The notes under the pieces: generated by a model
Told to the model about the DNA's origin: nothing
The model's input: only the letters and a program-made list of their open reading frames with translations
Databases searched by the model: none
Position numbers and translations under genes: made by a program
Part shown: positions 9,654 through 18,406 of the stretch, piece by piece
How positions within the stretch are numbered: position 1 is the stretch's first letter
Layout of the letters: each line of letters begins with the position of its first letter
Source: Rickettsiales bacterium
GTDB lineage: Bacteria; Pseudomonadota; Alphaproteobacteria; TMED127
DNA length: 64,000 bases
Assembly (NCBI GenBank): GCA_002690875.1
Contig: NZGH01000042.1
Span: 21,156 to 85,155, forward strand
Direction: 5' to 3'

Positions 9654-11783
9654 TTATTTCATTTTTACAAAAAGCTTGATTCTCACCATTGCACCTCCAA
9701 GCGATACGCTATCAAGGAGTTCAATTTGACCATTGTGATCTTCAACAATTTTTTTACAAATAGCTAAACCTAATCCAGTACCATTAATCTTTTTTGTCAT
9801 ATAAGGTTCAAAAAAATTCTCTCTATTGCTTTCTTCAAAGCCTTCTCCATTATCCTCAATGTCAATAATAACAAACTTTCCTTTTTTATTTAAACTTACT
9901 AATACTTCTTTATTTTTTTTTGTATATGATTCAACTGAATTTTTTAGAATATTCATTAATAATCTGCTAATTTGATCATAATCACACAAAATTTCTATTT
10001 TTTTTTTATTTGAATTAAACTTAAAGTTTACATTATTATTAGCTATTTTTTGAGTATTTATTTGAGTCTCTATTAAGTTATTTAATTTAATTAGTTCAAA
10101 ATTACCCTCAGGCATTCTTGCAAAATTTGAAAATTCAGAAACTAATTTTTCAATATTTCTTACTTGTCTAATAATTGTATCTGTACAATTTTTCAAGGAT
10201 GAAGAGTTGTTCAAGCTTTTTTCTTTGAAAGAATGACTTATTCTTTGAGCTGACAGTTTTATTGGTGTAAGCGGATTTTTTATTTCATGAGCCATATATC
10301 TAGCAACATTAGACCAAGCCGCACTTTTTTGTGCTGATACAAGTTCAGTTATGTCATTTATACTAAGAATCATACCCTTAAATTGTTTTTTTTCAAAAAC
10401 TCTAGAGAGCTTAAAATTTAATATCTTTATTTTTTTCTGTGAAATATATTTGAGCTGAATTTCATTTAAAAGCGTATCGTCTTCCTTAAATTTTCCAATG
10501 AATTGTGATATTTGTGAGTTTTTTTTAAGAAAATCATCTTTAAAATTCTTTCCAAATATTTCTTGAGATTTTTTATTATATAATAACACTTTGTCATTTG
10601 TATCAAGATATATTATGCCATTACTTACTTCATTAATAACTTTTTCAGTAAACTTTCTTCTTAAATTTATCGTTTCTTTTGCTTTAATTAATTTATTTTT
10701 TTGAATTGCTAAAGAATCAAGTATTTGATTAAGTAATTTAGATAAGAAATTGAATTCATTTTTTTCCTCTATTATAGTGATTCTTGATTTAAAATTGTCA
10801 TTAATTATTTTCTGAGAATCAAGAATGATACTCATTATTGGGTTCAGAATTTTATTAGAAAACCTTAAGCCAAACCATGTTGATAATAAAATCATAAGGA
10901 AATTTATAGCAAGAAAAAGTTTATTAAACTGAAATTGAAAATTATTTAATCTTTGAGTAATGTTTACGTACTCATCAGCTGTCTTATTAACCGACTCAAC
11001 TCTACCTAGAACATTTGCATCTACACTTTTACCAATATAGAGATATGTTGGTATTGCTCGTTGAAGTCTAATCAACGCTCTCACTTTGGTCTGATCAGAA
11101 TTTGGAAATATTGCAATTTCACCATCATCAGCAATAAGAAATGTCCAAAGTGGTGGCCTGTTCTCAGATTCAACTAAAAAATTCCCAACCTTAGCTAATA
11201 ATTGACCTGAGCTCTCAAAAATTACAGCTTCATCTAAATTTCTAACCTCTAAAAAGTAACTCAAGTACTCTGTAATTCTTATTTTATCACTAAAATAAAA
11301 AATTTGCTCATTTGTAAATTCTTCATTTATAAAAAGAATGTCATTTCTAATATTTTTTTTATGTTCATTAAAATATGATTCAGATATTTGTTTTGATTCG
11401 TAAATAACTTTTTCTAGTTTTTCATTAAACCAAATTTTAACACCCTGATCAAAAAAGATCAGAGAAAATAGTGTTATTAAGGTAGTTGGTATAAAGCTTA
11501 TAATTATAAAGAGAGAGGTAAATTGAACTCTAAACTTAGACTTAAATTGCTTTTCTTTAAATATTTTAAAAATTTTATTGATAGAAATTAAAATTAGTCC
11601 AATTATCAATAAATAATTGGCTGAAATTAAATTGGATATTTCCTGAACTTGCTCTAAATTAGAAAAATTTCCAGATAGTGACAAAAAAATTGTAAAACTT
11701 AAAATTAAAGAGGCAACAAAAATGAAAAAAAATATGAAGTTTTGAAAGCTTGAGCCAACTTTTTTTTTTAAATTCAATAACAT
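9654..11783 (-). CDS. ntrY: NtrY membrane sensor histidine kinase
   Basis: 709 residues, normal for NtrY. The N-terminus has several hydrophobic helices, an extracytoplasmic sensor region and another membrane segment near 285-310 (LAINFLMILLSTWFGLRF). HAMP and PAS domains follow. The kinase core has its phospho-accepting His in MAHEIKNPLTPIKLSAQRI (about residue 497) and ATP-binding boxes with NILKNSVESY and DNGEGFEE...GTGLGLAI. It phosphorylates NtrX and in relatives links nitrogen, redox or envelope signals to expression. It overlaps the ntrC stop by one base (TAATG), so the four ntr genes form one unit. Confidence 0.95.
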   Translation of the reverse strand: MLLNLKKKVGSSFQNFIFFFIFVASLILSFTIFLSLSGNFSNLEQVQEISNLISANYLLIIGLILISINKIFKIFKEKQFKSKFRVQFTSLFIIISFIPTTLITLFSLIFFDQGVKIWFNEKLEKVIYESKQISESYFNEHKKNIRNDILFINEEFTNEQIFYFSDKIRITEYLSYFLEVRNLDEAVIFESSGQLLAKVGNFLVESENRPPLWTFLIADDGEIAIFPNSDQTKVRALIRLQRAIPTYLYIGKSVDANVLGRVESVNKTADEYVNITQRLNNFQFQFNKLFLAINFLMILLSTWFGLRFSNKILNPIMSIILDSQKIINDNFKSRITIIEEKNEFNFLSKLLNQILDSLAIQKNKLIKAKETINLRRKFTEKVINEVSNGIIYLDTNDKVLLYNKKSQEIFGKNFKDDFLKKNSQISQFIGKFKEDDTLLNEIQLKYISQKKIKILNFKLSRVFEKKQFKGMILSINDITELVSAQKSAAWSNVARYMAHEIKNPLTPIKLSAQRISHSFKEKSLNNSSSLKNCTDTIIRQVRNIEKLVSEFSNFARMPEGNFELIKLNNLIETQINTQKIANNNVNFKFNSNKKKIEILCDYDQISRLLMNILKNSVESYTKKNKEVLVSLNKKGKFVIIDIEDNGEGFEESNRENFFEPYMTKKINGTGLGLAICKKIVEDHNGQIELLDSVSLGGAMVRIKLFVKMK

Positions 11784-13222
11784 TATTGCTTTGCAAATTT
11801 AGTGGATATTTTATATTTCTGAATTTTGGATCTTAATGTATTTCTATTTATACCCAAAAGTTTTGAAGATTTAATTTGATTCCCTAAATAATATTGCAAA
11901 GTCTTTGAAATTAATTGTTTCTCTATTTCAGAAATAAATTTGTCAAATAACTGAATTTCTGTTTCATTATCTAAAGTTTCAAATAATTTATCTAGGAATT
12001 CTTGTAAAAAAACATTTAAGGATCTGTAGGATTTTACATTACTGTCTTCTAATTTATAATTTTCATCCGAAATAGGTTTTTCTTGTTTATCTAAATATTC
12101 TAACAAAATTTCTGGTGTTATTATTTTCTCAATTGATAAAGCACACACCCTTTTAAATAAATTTTCAAGTTCTCTTATATTTCCAGGCCAATTATGATTC
12201 TTAAGAAATTCAAGTGCACCGTTATCTAGTGACTTATCATTATTAGAAAAACTTGCTAAAAAATTTTTTGCTATATCAATTATATCATTTTCTCTTTCTC
12301 TTAGAGGAGGTAAATCAATATTAATTACATTAAGTCTATAATATAAATCCTGTCTAAACAGATTTTGATCTATAGAATTAAGCAAATTTTTGTTTGTAGC
12401 TGAAATTATTCTAACGTTAGTTTTAATTACTTCTCTTCCACCAACTCTTGAAAATTCTCCAAACTGCAATACTCTGAGTAACCTGGCTTGAACATCAATT
12501 GGCATATCTCCTATTTCATCTAAGAAAAGAGTTCCTCCATTTGCTTTTTCAAAAAAACCTAAAGTTCTTTTTTCAGCGCCAGTAAATGCCCCTTTTTCAT
12601 ATCCAAAAAGTTCACTTTCAATTAAGTCTTTTGGTAAGGAAGCCATATTTATCGGAATAAAAGGAGAATGGGAACGAGAACTATAATCATGTATAACCTT
12701 TGCAACAAGCTCCTTTCCAGAGCCTGATTCTCCAGTGATTAAGACGGTATAGTTTGTTTTTGTTATTTTAGCTATATTCTTAAAAACACTTTGCATTACT
12801 GATGAAGTTCCTATTATAGGAAGCTTTTCATCTATTATTAGTTCATTGTGAATTATCATCTGATTTTTTAAACATCTATCAACGGTAATAGTAAGGTCAT
12901 TCAAATCTAATGGCTTTGGTAAATAATCAACTACATCAAGTTGATTAGCTTTAATTGCCGTTAAAAGATTATTTTTTGCGCTAATTATTATAAAGGATTG
13001 AGAATTATCTTTTAACTTAACTTTTTTGACTAACTCCAACCCATCCCCATCAGGTAAGACAACGTCACAAATAATTAAATCATACTTATTTTTCTCAATA
13101 TCAACCCATGCTTCAGAAATTGTCGAAACACCATTGATATTAGTTTTAGAGTTTTTTAATGCCTTTTCAATCACTCGTCTTAGAGAAAAATCATCATCAA
13201 TAATTAAAATATTTTTACTCAT
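11783..13222 (-). CDS. ntrC: NtrC sigma-54-dependent nitrogen response regulator
   Basis: 479 residues with every functional motif intact. Receiver has D9-D11 and phospho-acceptor D53 ([13 protein letters not shown]). The AAA+ domain has Walker A GESGSGKE (164-171), sigma-54 contact loop GAFTGA (211-216), Walker [10 protein letters not shown] (Asp235-Glu236) and arginine-finger region [11 protein letters not shown] Fis-type HTH closes the protein ([18 protein letters not shown]). Phosphorylated by NtrB, it activates nitrogen-assimilation genes with RpoN, which must be encoded elsewhere. It contrasts with the neighbouring NtrX, whose equivalents are lost. It lies 8 bases after ntrB. Confidence 0.96.
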   Translation of the reverse strand: MSKNILIIDDDFSLRRVIEKALKNSKTNINGVSTISEAWVDIEKNKYDLIICDVVLPDGDGLELVKKVKLKDNSQSFIIISAKNNLLTAIKANQLDVVDYLPKPLDLNDLTITVDRCLKNQMIIHNELIIDEKLPIIGTSSVMQSVFKNIAKITKTNYTVLITGESGSGKELVAKVIHDYSSRSHSPFIPINMASLPKDLIESELFGYEKGAFTGAEKRTLGFFEKANGGTLFLDEIGDMPIDVQARLLRVLQFGEFSRVGGREVIKTNVRIISATNKNLLNSIDQNLFRQDLYYRLNVINIDLPPLRERENDIIDIAKNFLASFSNNDKSLDNGALEFLKNHNWPGNIRELENLFKRVCALSIEKIITPEILLEYLDKQEKPISDENYKLEDSNVKSYRSLNVFLQEFLDKLFETLDNETEIQLFDKFISEIEKQLISKTLQYYLGNQIKSSKLLGINRNTLRSKIQKYKISTKFAKQ

Positions 13223-13230
13223 ATTATAAA

Positions 13231-14283
13231 CTACAATGGTAATTTAATTCTAAATGATGTGAGATTATCCATGCAATCAACTGATATTTCTCCCTCATGT
13301 AGATTAATGATTCTTTTTACCAAATACAAACCTATTCCTGAACCCCTTTTTTTTGTTGAGAAAAAAGGTAAAAAAATTTTACTTAATTTATTTTTATTTA
13401 TTCCTGAACCATTATCCTCAATTTTAATCAACATGTAATTTTTTTTTTGACTTTCTTTGATACTAGGAATTTTAATAGTTTCACCGTAAATAAATTTGGT
13501 CGATAATTTTATAAATGATTTATCTGAAAAATTTGATGCTTCAAAAGCATTATTTAATAAATTTTCAAAAACTTGTATTAGCAAACTTTTATCTATAAAT
13601 ATTTTTGGTAAAGAAGGATCAAATTCTTCAAATATTTTTATTTGTTTATTTTGATTTTTTATTCTAAATGTACTGTATCTTAAAATTTCATGAATATTCT
13701 CTGCGCTTTTATTTTTAAGAACAAGTTTACTTGATATTTTAGAAATTGAATTAATAATCTTACTAATTCTGGTACATTCATTATTTATTATTCCTAATAA
13801 TTCTGAGTCATAAGCTTTTGATTTCTCTACTATCTGAGAAGCCATCTTTATTGAGCTCAGTGGATTTGTAATCTCATGTACAAATATTGAAAAAAAATGT
13901 TCATATGCACTATAATCATCAAGTATTTCATTATTAAATGTTTTGTTTTCCTTTTTAAAAATAATTAGCATATTTTTATTTTTGTTTTCCGTTACTATAC
14001 AAATAACTGAATACTTTGAATTATCTTTGATAATCGCCTCTCTGATAAAATAAACCCCTATTTTTTTTGAAATTTCATTTAAATTACTAAGAAAAAATAA
14101 ATCATCGTGAAATAACTCATTTAAGTGAGTATTTTTAATTACTGAAAAACTTTTTTTAAAAAAATATTGGAACTCTTGATTTACATAATAAATCTCAGAT
14201 GTTTTTTTATTAATTATAGCAAGAGGATCAGGAATTAAATCAAAAAAATCTCTGAGGTAATCATGGTCATTTTCATGTTTCAT
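13231..14283 (-). CDS. ntrB: NtrB (GlnL) nitrogen-regulation histidine kinase
   Basis: 350 residues, soluble, no membrane helix. An N-terminal PAS-like domain (about 10-110) is followed by a HisKA segment with FVHEITNPLSSIKMASQI (phospho-acceptor His near 135). The HATPase_c domain has NLLNNAFEAS (N box), DNGSGINKNK (G1) and KKRGSGIGLYLVKRI (G2). It controls NtrC phosphorylation in response to PII protein (GlnB) and nitrogen status. Its place between dusB and ntrC is the standard alphaproteobacterial order, which supports NtrB over a generic kinase. dusB ends 5 bases upstream of its ATG. Confidence 0.94.
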   Translation of the reverse strand: MKHENDHDYLRDFFDLIPDPLAIINKKTSEIYYVNQEFQYFFKKSFSVIKNTHLNELFHDDLFFLSNLNEISKKIGVYFIREAIIKDNSKYSVICIVTENKNKNMLIIFKKENKTFNNEILDDYSAYEHFFSIFVHEITNPLSSIKMASQIVEKSKAYDSELLGIINNECTRISKIINSISKISSKLVLKNKSAENIHEILRYSTFRIKNQNKQIKIFEEFDPSLPKIFIDKSLLIQVFENLLNNAFEASNFSDKSFIKLSTKFIYGETIKIPSIKESQKKNYMLIKIEDNGSGINKNKLSKIFLPFFSTKKRGSGIGLYLVKRIINLHEGEISVDCMDNLTSFRIKLPL

Positions 14284-14288
14284 ATTGA

Positions 14289-15236
14289 TTAAAAAAAATC
14301 TTTAATTAATGACTTAATTTGAGACTTATCCAGACAATTATTTATTTTACATCTAAATTCATTAGAATTTTTTAAAGATTTAGAATACCAGCCTAAGTGT
14401 TTTCTAAATGATTTTACTCCAACATCTTCTCCATAATGACTCAATGAATTTGAAAAATGTTCTAAAATTATATCTTTTTTAGCAGAATTCAAAATTTTAT
14501 GACTCGCATTGGTTGAAAAATTTTCTAATATTTCTTTAAAAATCCATGGTCTTCCATACGATCCTCGGCCAATCATCACTCCATCCGCACAAGATAAACT
14601 TTGTGCTTTTTTAAACTCATCTATGTTTGTTATATCACCGTTTACAATGACAGGAATTTTTACAGCTTTTTTTACATTTTTAATAAATTCCCAATCTGAT
14701 TTTCCTCTAAACATTTGACATCTAGTTCTTCCATGAATAGTAATCAATTTTATACCTGCGTTTTCAGCCATAACAGCAAGTTTTGGAGCATTTTGATTTT
14801 TATTATCCCAACCTTTTCTCATTTTTAATGTTGCTGGAATGTCAACGGAATTAACGACAGACTCAATTATTGATAATGCCAAAAGCTCATCCTTCATAAG
14901 AGCAGAACCCGCATAACCATTTACTACTTTTTTAACTGGACAACCCATGTTTATATCAATTATATCAGCACCAAAATCTTCACACATTTTTGCAGCTTCT
15001 CCCATTACTTTAGGGTCACAACCTGCAATTTGAATTGCATAAAGATCATTTGAATCTTTCTTTATCATTTTTAATGTTTTACGATTTTTTTCAATTAAAG
15101 CTCTACTAGCTATCATTTCTGAAAAAACTAATCCTGGTTCAAATTTTTTTACAATCTCTCTGTAAGGATAATCAGATACGCCTGACATTGGAGCCAGAAA
15201 AACTGAATTTTTTAATTTTAATTTTCCTATAAACAT
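14289..15236 (-). CDS. dusB: tRNA-dihydrouridine synthase DusB
   Basis: 315-residue FMN-dependent TIM-barrel enzyme that reduces specific tRNA uridines to dihydrouridine. Visible: FLAPMSGVSDYPYREI at the N-terminus; DINMGCPVKKVVNGYAGSAL with the catalytic Cys near residue 100; TLKMRKGWDN; TIHGRTRCQMFRGKSDWE; and the FMN phosphate site GVMIGRGSYGRPWIF. The gene was historically called nifR3 because it precedes ntrBC in Rhodobacter and relatives; the same arrangement is seen here. It starts 3 bases after the upstream ypjD-like gene, so it is probably co-transcribed with it. Confidence 0.95.
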   Translation of the reverse strand: MFIGKLKLKNSVFLAPMSGVSDYPYREIVKKFEPGLVFSEMIASRALIEKNRKTLKMIKKDSNDLYAIQIAGCDPKVMGEAAKMCEDFGADIIDINMGCPVKKVVNGYAGSALMKDELLALSIIESVVNSVDIPATLKMRKGWDNKNQNAPKLAVMAENAGIKLITIHGRTRCQMFRGKSDWEFIKNVKKAVKIPVIVNGDITNIDEFKKAQSLSCADGVMIGRGSYGRPWIFKEILENFSTNASHKILNSAKKDIILEHFSNSLSHYGEDVGVKSFRKHLGWYSKSLKNSNEFRCKINNCLDKSQIKSLIKDFF

Positions 15237-15239
15237 AAA

Positions 15240-16046
15240 CTAACCTGTAACCTTAATACCAAAATATGCAAGATTTATAAATACATATGATAATAAAATA
15301 AGCTTAAAAGTAGCTGTGTTAGAAATGCCTAATATTTTTCTGTATATAAAGAAAAATATAATCAAAAATAGACTTATAATACTTAAAATAACTTTATTAT
15401 TAAAAAAATAATCAAAATTATTGTACTCAAAAAAATGATAATGAAATCCACTAAACAAAGATAGGGTCAAAAAAAACATTGAAAAAAATAAAGACTTAAT
15501 TGAAATAATTTCACTTTCATAAATTGATGGTAATAAGTTCAATAGTATATTATTAAACTTAACTTGCTTTAATATTTTACTTTTTAAAAAAACACAAACA
15601 GAACTAATTGCACTTATTGTTAACATTGAATATGAAAATAAAGAGCTAAAAATGTGAATAAGTAGAGAAGTATTATCAAATAAAGAATAACTAATCTCTT
15701 CATTTTTTGAACTAAAGGAAATTAAAAATCTAAATATTAATAAAACTAAAAAGAAAGGAAGAAAAAGTAGCCTCAATCTGACGTATTCAGAGGAGAAAAT
15801 TGATATAAAAAAATGAGAAAGGAAAAAAACAACAAGCAATAAAGTTGTAACTAAACTTAAAACAGAAACAGGGTTTAAAATAATAAAATTATAGTATATT
15901 ACATTTATAAAACTTATAAAAAGAAGATTAGATAAATATATTATTTTATTAATTTTGTTGTTAGTCTCAATGTTAATAAAATTTGTAACCAAAAATACAA
16001 AAAAACTCGTTAATGATAAAGATTCAATATAAAAATTTAAATTCAT
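15240..16046 (-). CDS. YpjD/CcsA (HemX)-family multi-pass membrane protein
   Basis: 268 residues, almost entirely hydrophobic, with about eight membrane segments. The C-terminal half matches the cytochrome-c-assembly CcsA/YpjD pattern: LLIHIFSSLFSYSMLTISA (His in a helix), a loop LPSIYESEIISIKSLFF, then LTLSLFSGF, NKVILSIISLF and the closing motif LAYFGIKV. E. coli YpjD has the same string of motifs, including LAYFGSRIV at its end. YpjD has no settled role; relatives act in haem handling. The usual HK pair before the penultimate helix is NK here. It is first in the dusB-ntr operon, 18 bases from divergent ispDF. An alternative is a merely CcsA-like protein. Confidence 0.72.
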   Translation of the reverse strand: MNLNFYIESLSLTSFFVFLVTNFINIETNNKINKIIYLSNLLFISFINVIYYNFIILNPVSVLSLVTTLLLVVFFLSHFFISIFSSEYVRLRLLFLPFFLVLLIFRFLISFSSKNEEISYSLFDNTSLLIHIFSSLFSYSMLTISAISSVCVFLKSKILKQVKFNNILLNLLPSIYESEIISIKSLFFSMFFLTLSLFSGFHYHFFEYNNFDYFFNNKVILSIISLFLIIFFFIYRKILGISNTATFKLILLSYVFINLAYFGIKVTG

Positions 16047-16064
16047 TTTGCTAAAGGTTTTAAA

Positions 16065-17222
16065 GTGAAAGTTATAGCATTAATTGTAAGTGGTGGTGAA
16101 GGAAAAAGATTTGATAAAAACTTACCAAAACAATTTTTCACAATTAACAATAAATCAATACTAGAGCAAAGCGTTAAAAAGTTTGTAGACTCAAATTTAT
16201 TTGATAAAATTGTTGTTGTCTGTAACAAGGATTTCGTCCAAAAATCAAAAAAAATTTTAAATAAATATAAAATTTCTTACGTTAAAGGAGGAAATAGTAG
16301 ACAAGAGTCTGTTTTTAAAGGATTGAAATCGATAGAAAAAGATTTCCCGCAAAAGGTGATGATTCACGATGCAGTAAGACCTTTCTTTTCAATAAATCTA
16401 CTAAATACAATTATTAATAAGTTAAAACAAAGTGATTCTGTTATACCAACTTTAAAAATATTTGACTCTGCTAGATTATTTGAAAAAAAAAAATACCAAA
16501 ACTTATCTAGAGAAAATATAAGACTAATTCAAACACCACAAGGTTTTGATTTTAAAAAAATTTATGCTGCACACAAAAATTTTAAAAATGAAATTTACAC
16601 AGATGACTCTTTGCTTTTTCATAAAAATGGAAATAAAATTAAAGCTATTACAGGTGAAATTATGAATTTTAAAGTGACAGAAAAAAAAGGATTTGAGGAA
16701 TATAAAAAGATTTTTGAAGATAGAAAAACAAATCTTAATTTTAGAATCGGAAACGGATTCGATGTTCATAAATTTGAGAAAGGAAGCAGTTTAAAACTTT
16801 TAGGAATAAATTTACCCTTCAATAAAAGTTTGATGGGACATTCTGATGCAGATGTAGGTATCCACGCTTTAGTAGATGCAATTCTAGGTGCTATATCAGA
16901 GGGAGACATAGGTGAACATTTTCCACCAACCGAAAAAAAATGGAAAAATAAAAATTCAGAATTTTTTTTAGAATACGCAAAAAATTTGATGAAAAATAAT
17001 GGTTTTCAACTTAACAATATTGACATAACAGTGATCTGTGAAAAACCAAAAATTTCAAAATATAAGAAAAAAATGAAAGAAAAAATAGCTAAGATATTAG
17101 AAATTGAAAAAGATAATGTAAATATAAAAGGAACTACAACTGAAAAGTTAGGTTTTTTAGGAAGAGAAGAAGGTATTGCATGCCAAGTATCAGTTTCAGT
17201 TTTAAAATTCAATGAACACTAA
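16065..17222 (+). CDS. ispDF: IspDF bifunctional MEP-pathway enzyme
   Basis: 385-residue fusion of two non-consecutive steps of non-mevalonate isoprenoid synthesis. IspD half (about 1-225): CTP-binding loop SGGEGKRFDKNLPKQF, then VKGGNSRQESVFKGL and HDAVRPFFS. IspF half (about 226-385): RIGNGFDVHKFEKG, with the metal-binding Asp/His in DVH, and LMGHSDADVGIHALVDAILGA, then GDIGEHFPP. The GTG start at 16065 is set by the conserved IspD N-terminus (VIALIVSGGEG). An A11 tract in the IspD half keeps frame. The fused form is typical of alphaproteobacteria. It overlaps pgpA by 11 bases. Confidence 0.95.
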   Translation: MKVIALIVSGGEGKRFDKNLPKQFFTINNKSILEQSVKKFVDSNLFDKIVVVCNKDFVQKSKKILNKYKISYVKGGNSRQESVFKGLKSIEKDFPQKVMIHDAVRPFFSINLLNTIINKLKQSDSVIPTLKIFDSARLFEKKKYQNLSRENIRLIQTPQGFDFKKIYAAHKNFKNEIYTDDSLLFHKNGNKIKAITGEIMNFKVTEKKGFEEYKKIFEDRKTNLNFRIGNGFDVHKFEKGSSLKLLGINLPFNKSLMGHSDADVGIHALVDAILGAISEGDIGEHFPPTEKKWKNKNSEFFLEYAKNLMKNNGFQLNNIDITVICEKPKISKYKKKMKEKIAKILEIEKDNVNIKGTTTEKLGFLGREEGIACQVSVSVLKFNEH

Positions 17223-17661
17223 AAAATTTTCTTATTACTTTTCATCAAGTTTTGGAATTGGAAAATCGAAACTTTTTCCTGGCACATTAGCTTCATTATT
17301 TACATTACCTATTGTTTGGTTTATAAGAGATTTTTTTTCATTTAATTTTTTCTTAATTTCTTTATTTTTTTATTCGATAATTTCTTTTTATCTAATTAAA
17401 ATATGCATTAAAAATCTCGCAAATAAGGACCCAAAATATATTGTTGCAGACGAACATATTGGACAATCTATATCATTGATTTTTTGTGATCAAGAAATTA
17501 CTGACTATTTAGTTTCATTTTGTCTTTTTAGATTTTTTGATATCGCCAAACCCTATCCTATAAATTTAGTTGATAAATATTTAAAAAATGCATCTGGAGT
17601 AATCCTAGATGATGTTATAGCTGGTATATTTGTTTGTATTATAATTGCTTATGTTTTCTAA
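17212..17661 (+). CDS. pgpA: Phosphatidylglycerophosphatase A
   Basis: 149-residue membrane enzyme removing phosphate from phosphatidylglycerophosphate in phospholipid synthesis. Family marks are GIGKSKLFPGTLASLFTLP at the N-terminus, VADEHIGQSISL with the metal-binding acidic pair near residue 80, and RFFDIAKPYPI, followed by VILDDVIAGI near the C-terminus. Three to four hydrophobic helices are present. The gene overlaps the end of ispDF and the start of the cinA-type gene by 11 bases each, so the three form a tight unit. This ispDF-pgpA-cinA order is common in alphaproteobacteria. Confidence 0.93.
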   Translation: MNTKKFSYYFSSSFGIGKSKLFPGTLASLFTLPIVWFIRDFFSFNFFLISLFFYSIISFYLIKICIKNLANKDPKYIVADEHIGQSISLIFCDQEITDYLVSFCLFRFFDIAKPYPINLVDKYLKNASGVILDDVIAGIFVCIIIAYVF

Positions 17662-18130
17662 TAAAAATAAATTTGAATTTATTGAAAAACTCAAAAAGAA
17701 AAGAATAAAACTTTATGTTGCTGAATCAATTACTGGAGGAAAATTTACATCTGAATTAGTAGGAATTGAAGGTGCTTCAAAGTTTTTAGATTACTCAATA
17801 ATTACATATAGTAATAAATCAAAATATAATTTTTTTGGAATTGAAAAGATTATAAAAATGCATGGTGTTGTAAGTTCTGAAGTTGCTATTCAAATGGCAA
17901 AAAAAATTAGTTATAAGTCAAATTTTAAAAATAAATTATCGATAGCTTGTACTGGGTTTGCGTCAAAACCAATAAATTTAAGTGAAAATCAGCAGGGAGT
18001 TGTTTTTATTGCTGTAAATTATAAAAAGAGAAAAAATGTTGTAAAAAAAGTTTTTTTAAAAAAAAATAGAAAAGAGGTTATTAATTTAACAGTACAAGAA
18101 ATGTTTAGACAAGGTAATTTAATCATCTAA
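17651..18130 (+). CDS. CinA C-terminal domain protein (nicotinamide-nucleotide amidase, PncC-like)
   Basis: 159 residues, a stand-alone CinA C-terminal domain without the N-terminal MoCF/COG1058 half. Matching signature: LYVAESITGGKFTSELVGIEGASKFLDYSIITYSNKSK, with the nucleophile Ser in AESITGG, then HGVVSSEVAIQMA and LSIACTGFA. PncC enzymes hydrolyse NMN to nicotinate mononucleotide in NAD salvage. I chose ATG at 17651 over TTG at 17645, because it lies directly before the pgpA stop. Its 3' end overlaps the convergent ftsB-like gene by 12 bases. The pyruvate dehydrogenase block often found after it in relatives is absent. Confidence 0.9.
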   Translation: MFSNKNKFEFIEKLKKKRIKLYVAESITGGKFTSELVGIEGASKFLDYSIITYSNKSKYNFFGIEKIIKMHGVVSSEVAIQMAKKISYKSNFKNKLSIACTGFASKPINLSENQQGVVFIAVNYKKRKNVVKKVFLKKNRKEVINLTVQEMFRQGNLII

Positions 18131-18406
18131 ATTGTAAAAAATTACTTTCTCTGATTTATCTTTAAAAAATAGCTTTTCTTTAATTATTAGCTCTCTAAAT
18201 TCTTTTTTATTTTCAAAATCATTTATTTTTTCAAGTAATTCATCTTTTATTTTTTCATTATTTACAAGTGAAAGGTTCATAATTTCGAGAGTTTGAAAAT
18301 TCTCAAAGATTGCAAAAATGTTTTTTTTGTTGAAAAAAAAAAATATTATTAGAGATATTATCGAAAGAAAAATAAAAGTTTTTTTTTTTTTACTTTTTTG
18401 AATCAT
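18119..18406 (-). CDS. FtsB/DivIC-family septum formation initiator
   Basis: 95-residue bitopic protein: short positively charged N-terminus (IQKSKKKK), one membrane helix (FIFLSIISLIIFFFF) and a predicted periplasmic coiled-coil (about 30-80), ending in an acidic tail. The layout and its place directly after eno match the divIC/ftsB gene of alphaproteobacteria, which bridges FtsL and FtsQ at the division septum. Sequence conservation in this family is low, so the call rests mainly on size, topology and neighbour. The start overlaps the eno stop by 17 bases. A T13 run at 18379-18391 encodes the lysine cluster and keeps frame. Confidence 0.72.
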   Translation of the reverse strand: MIQKSKKKKTFIFLSIISLIIFFFFNKKNIFAIFENFQTLEIMNLSLVNNEKIKDELLEKINDFENKKEFRELIIKEKLFFKDKSEKVIFYNLDD

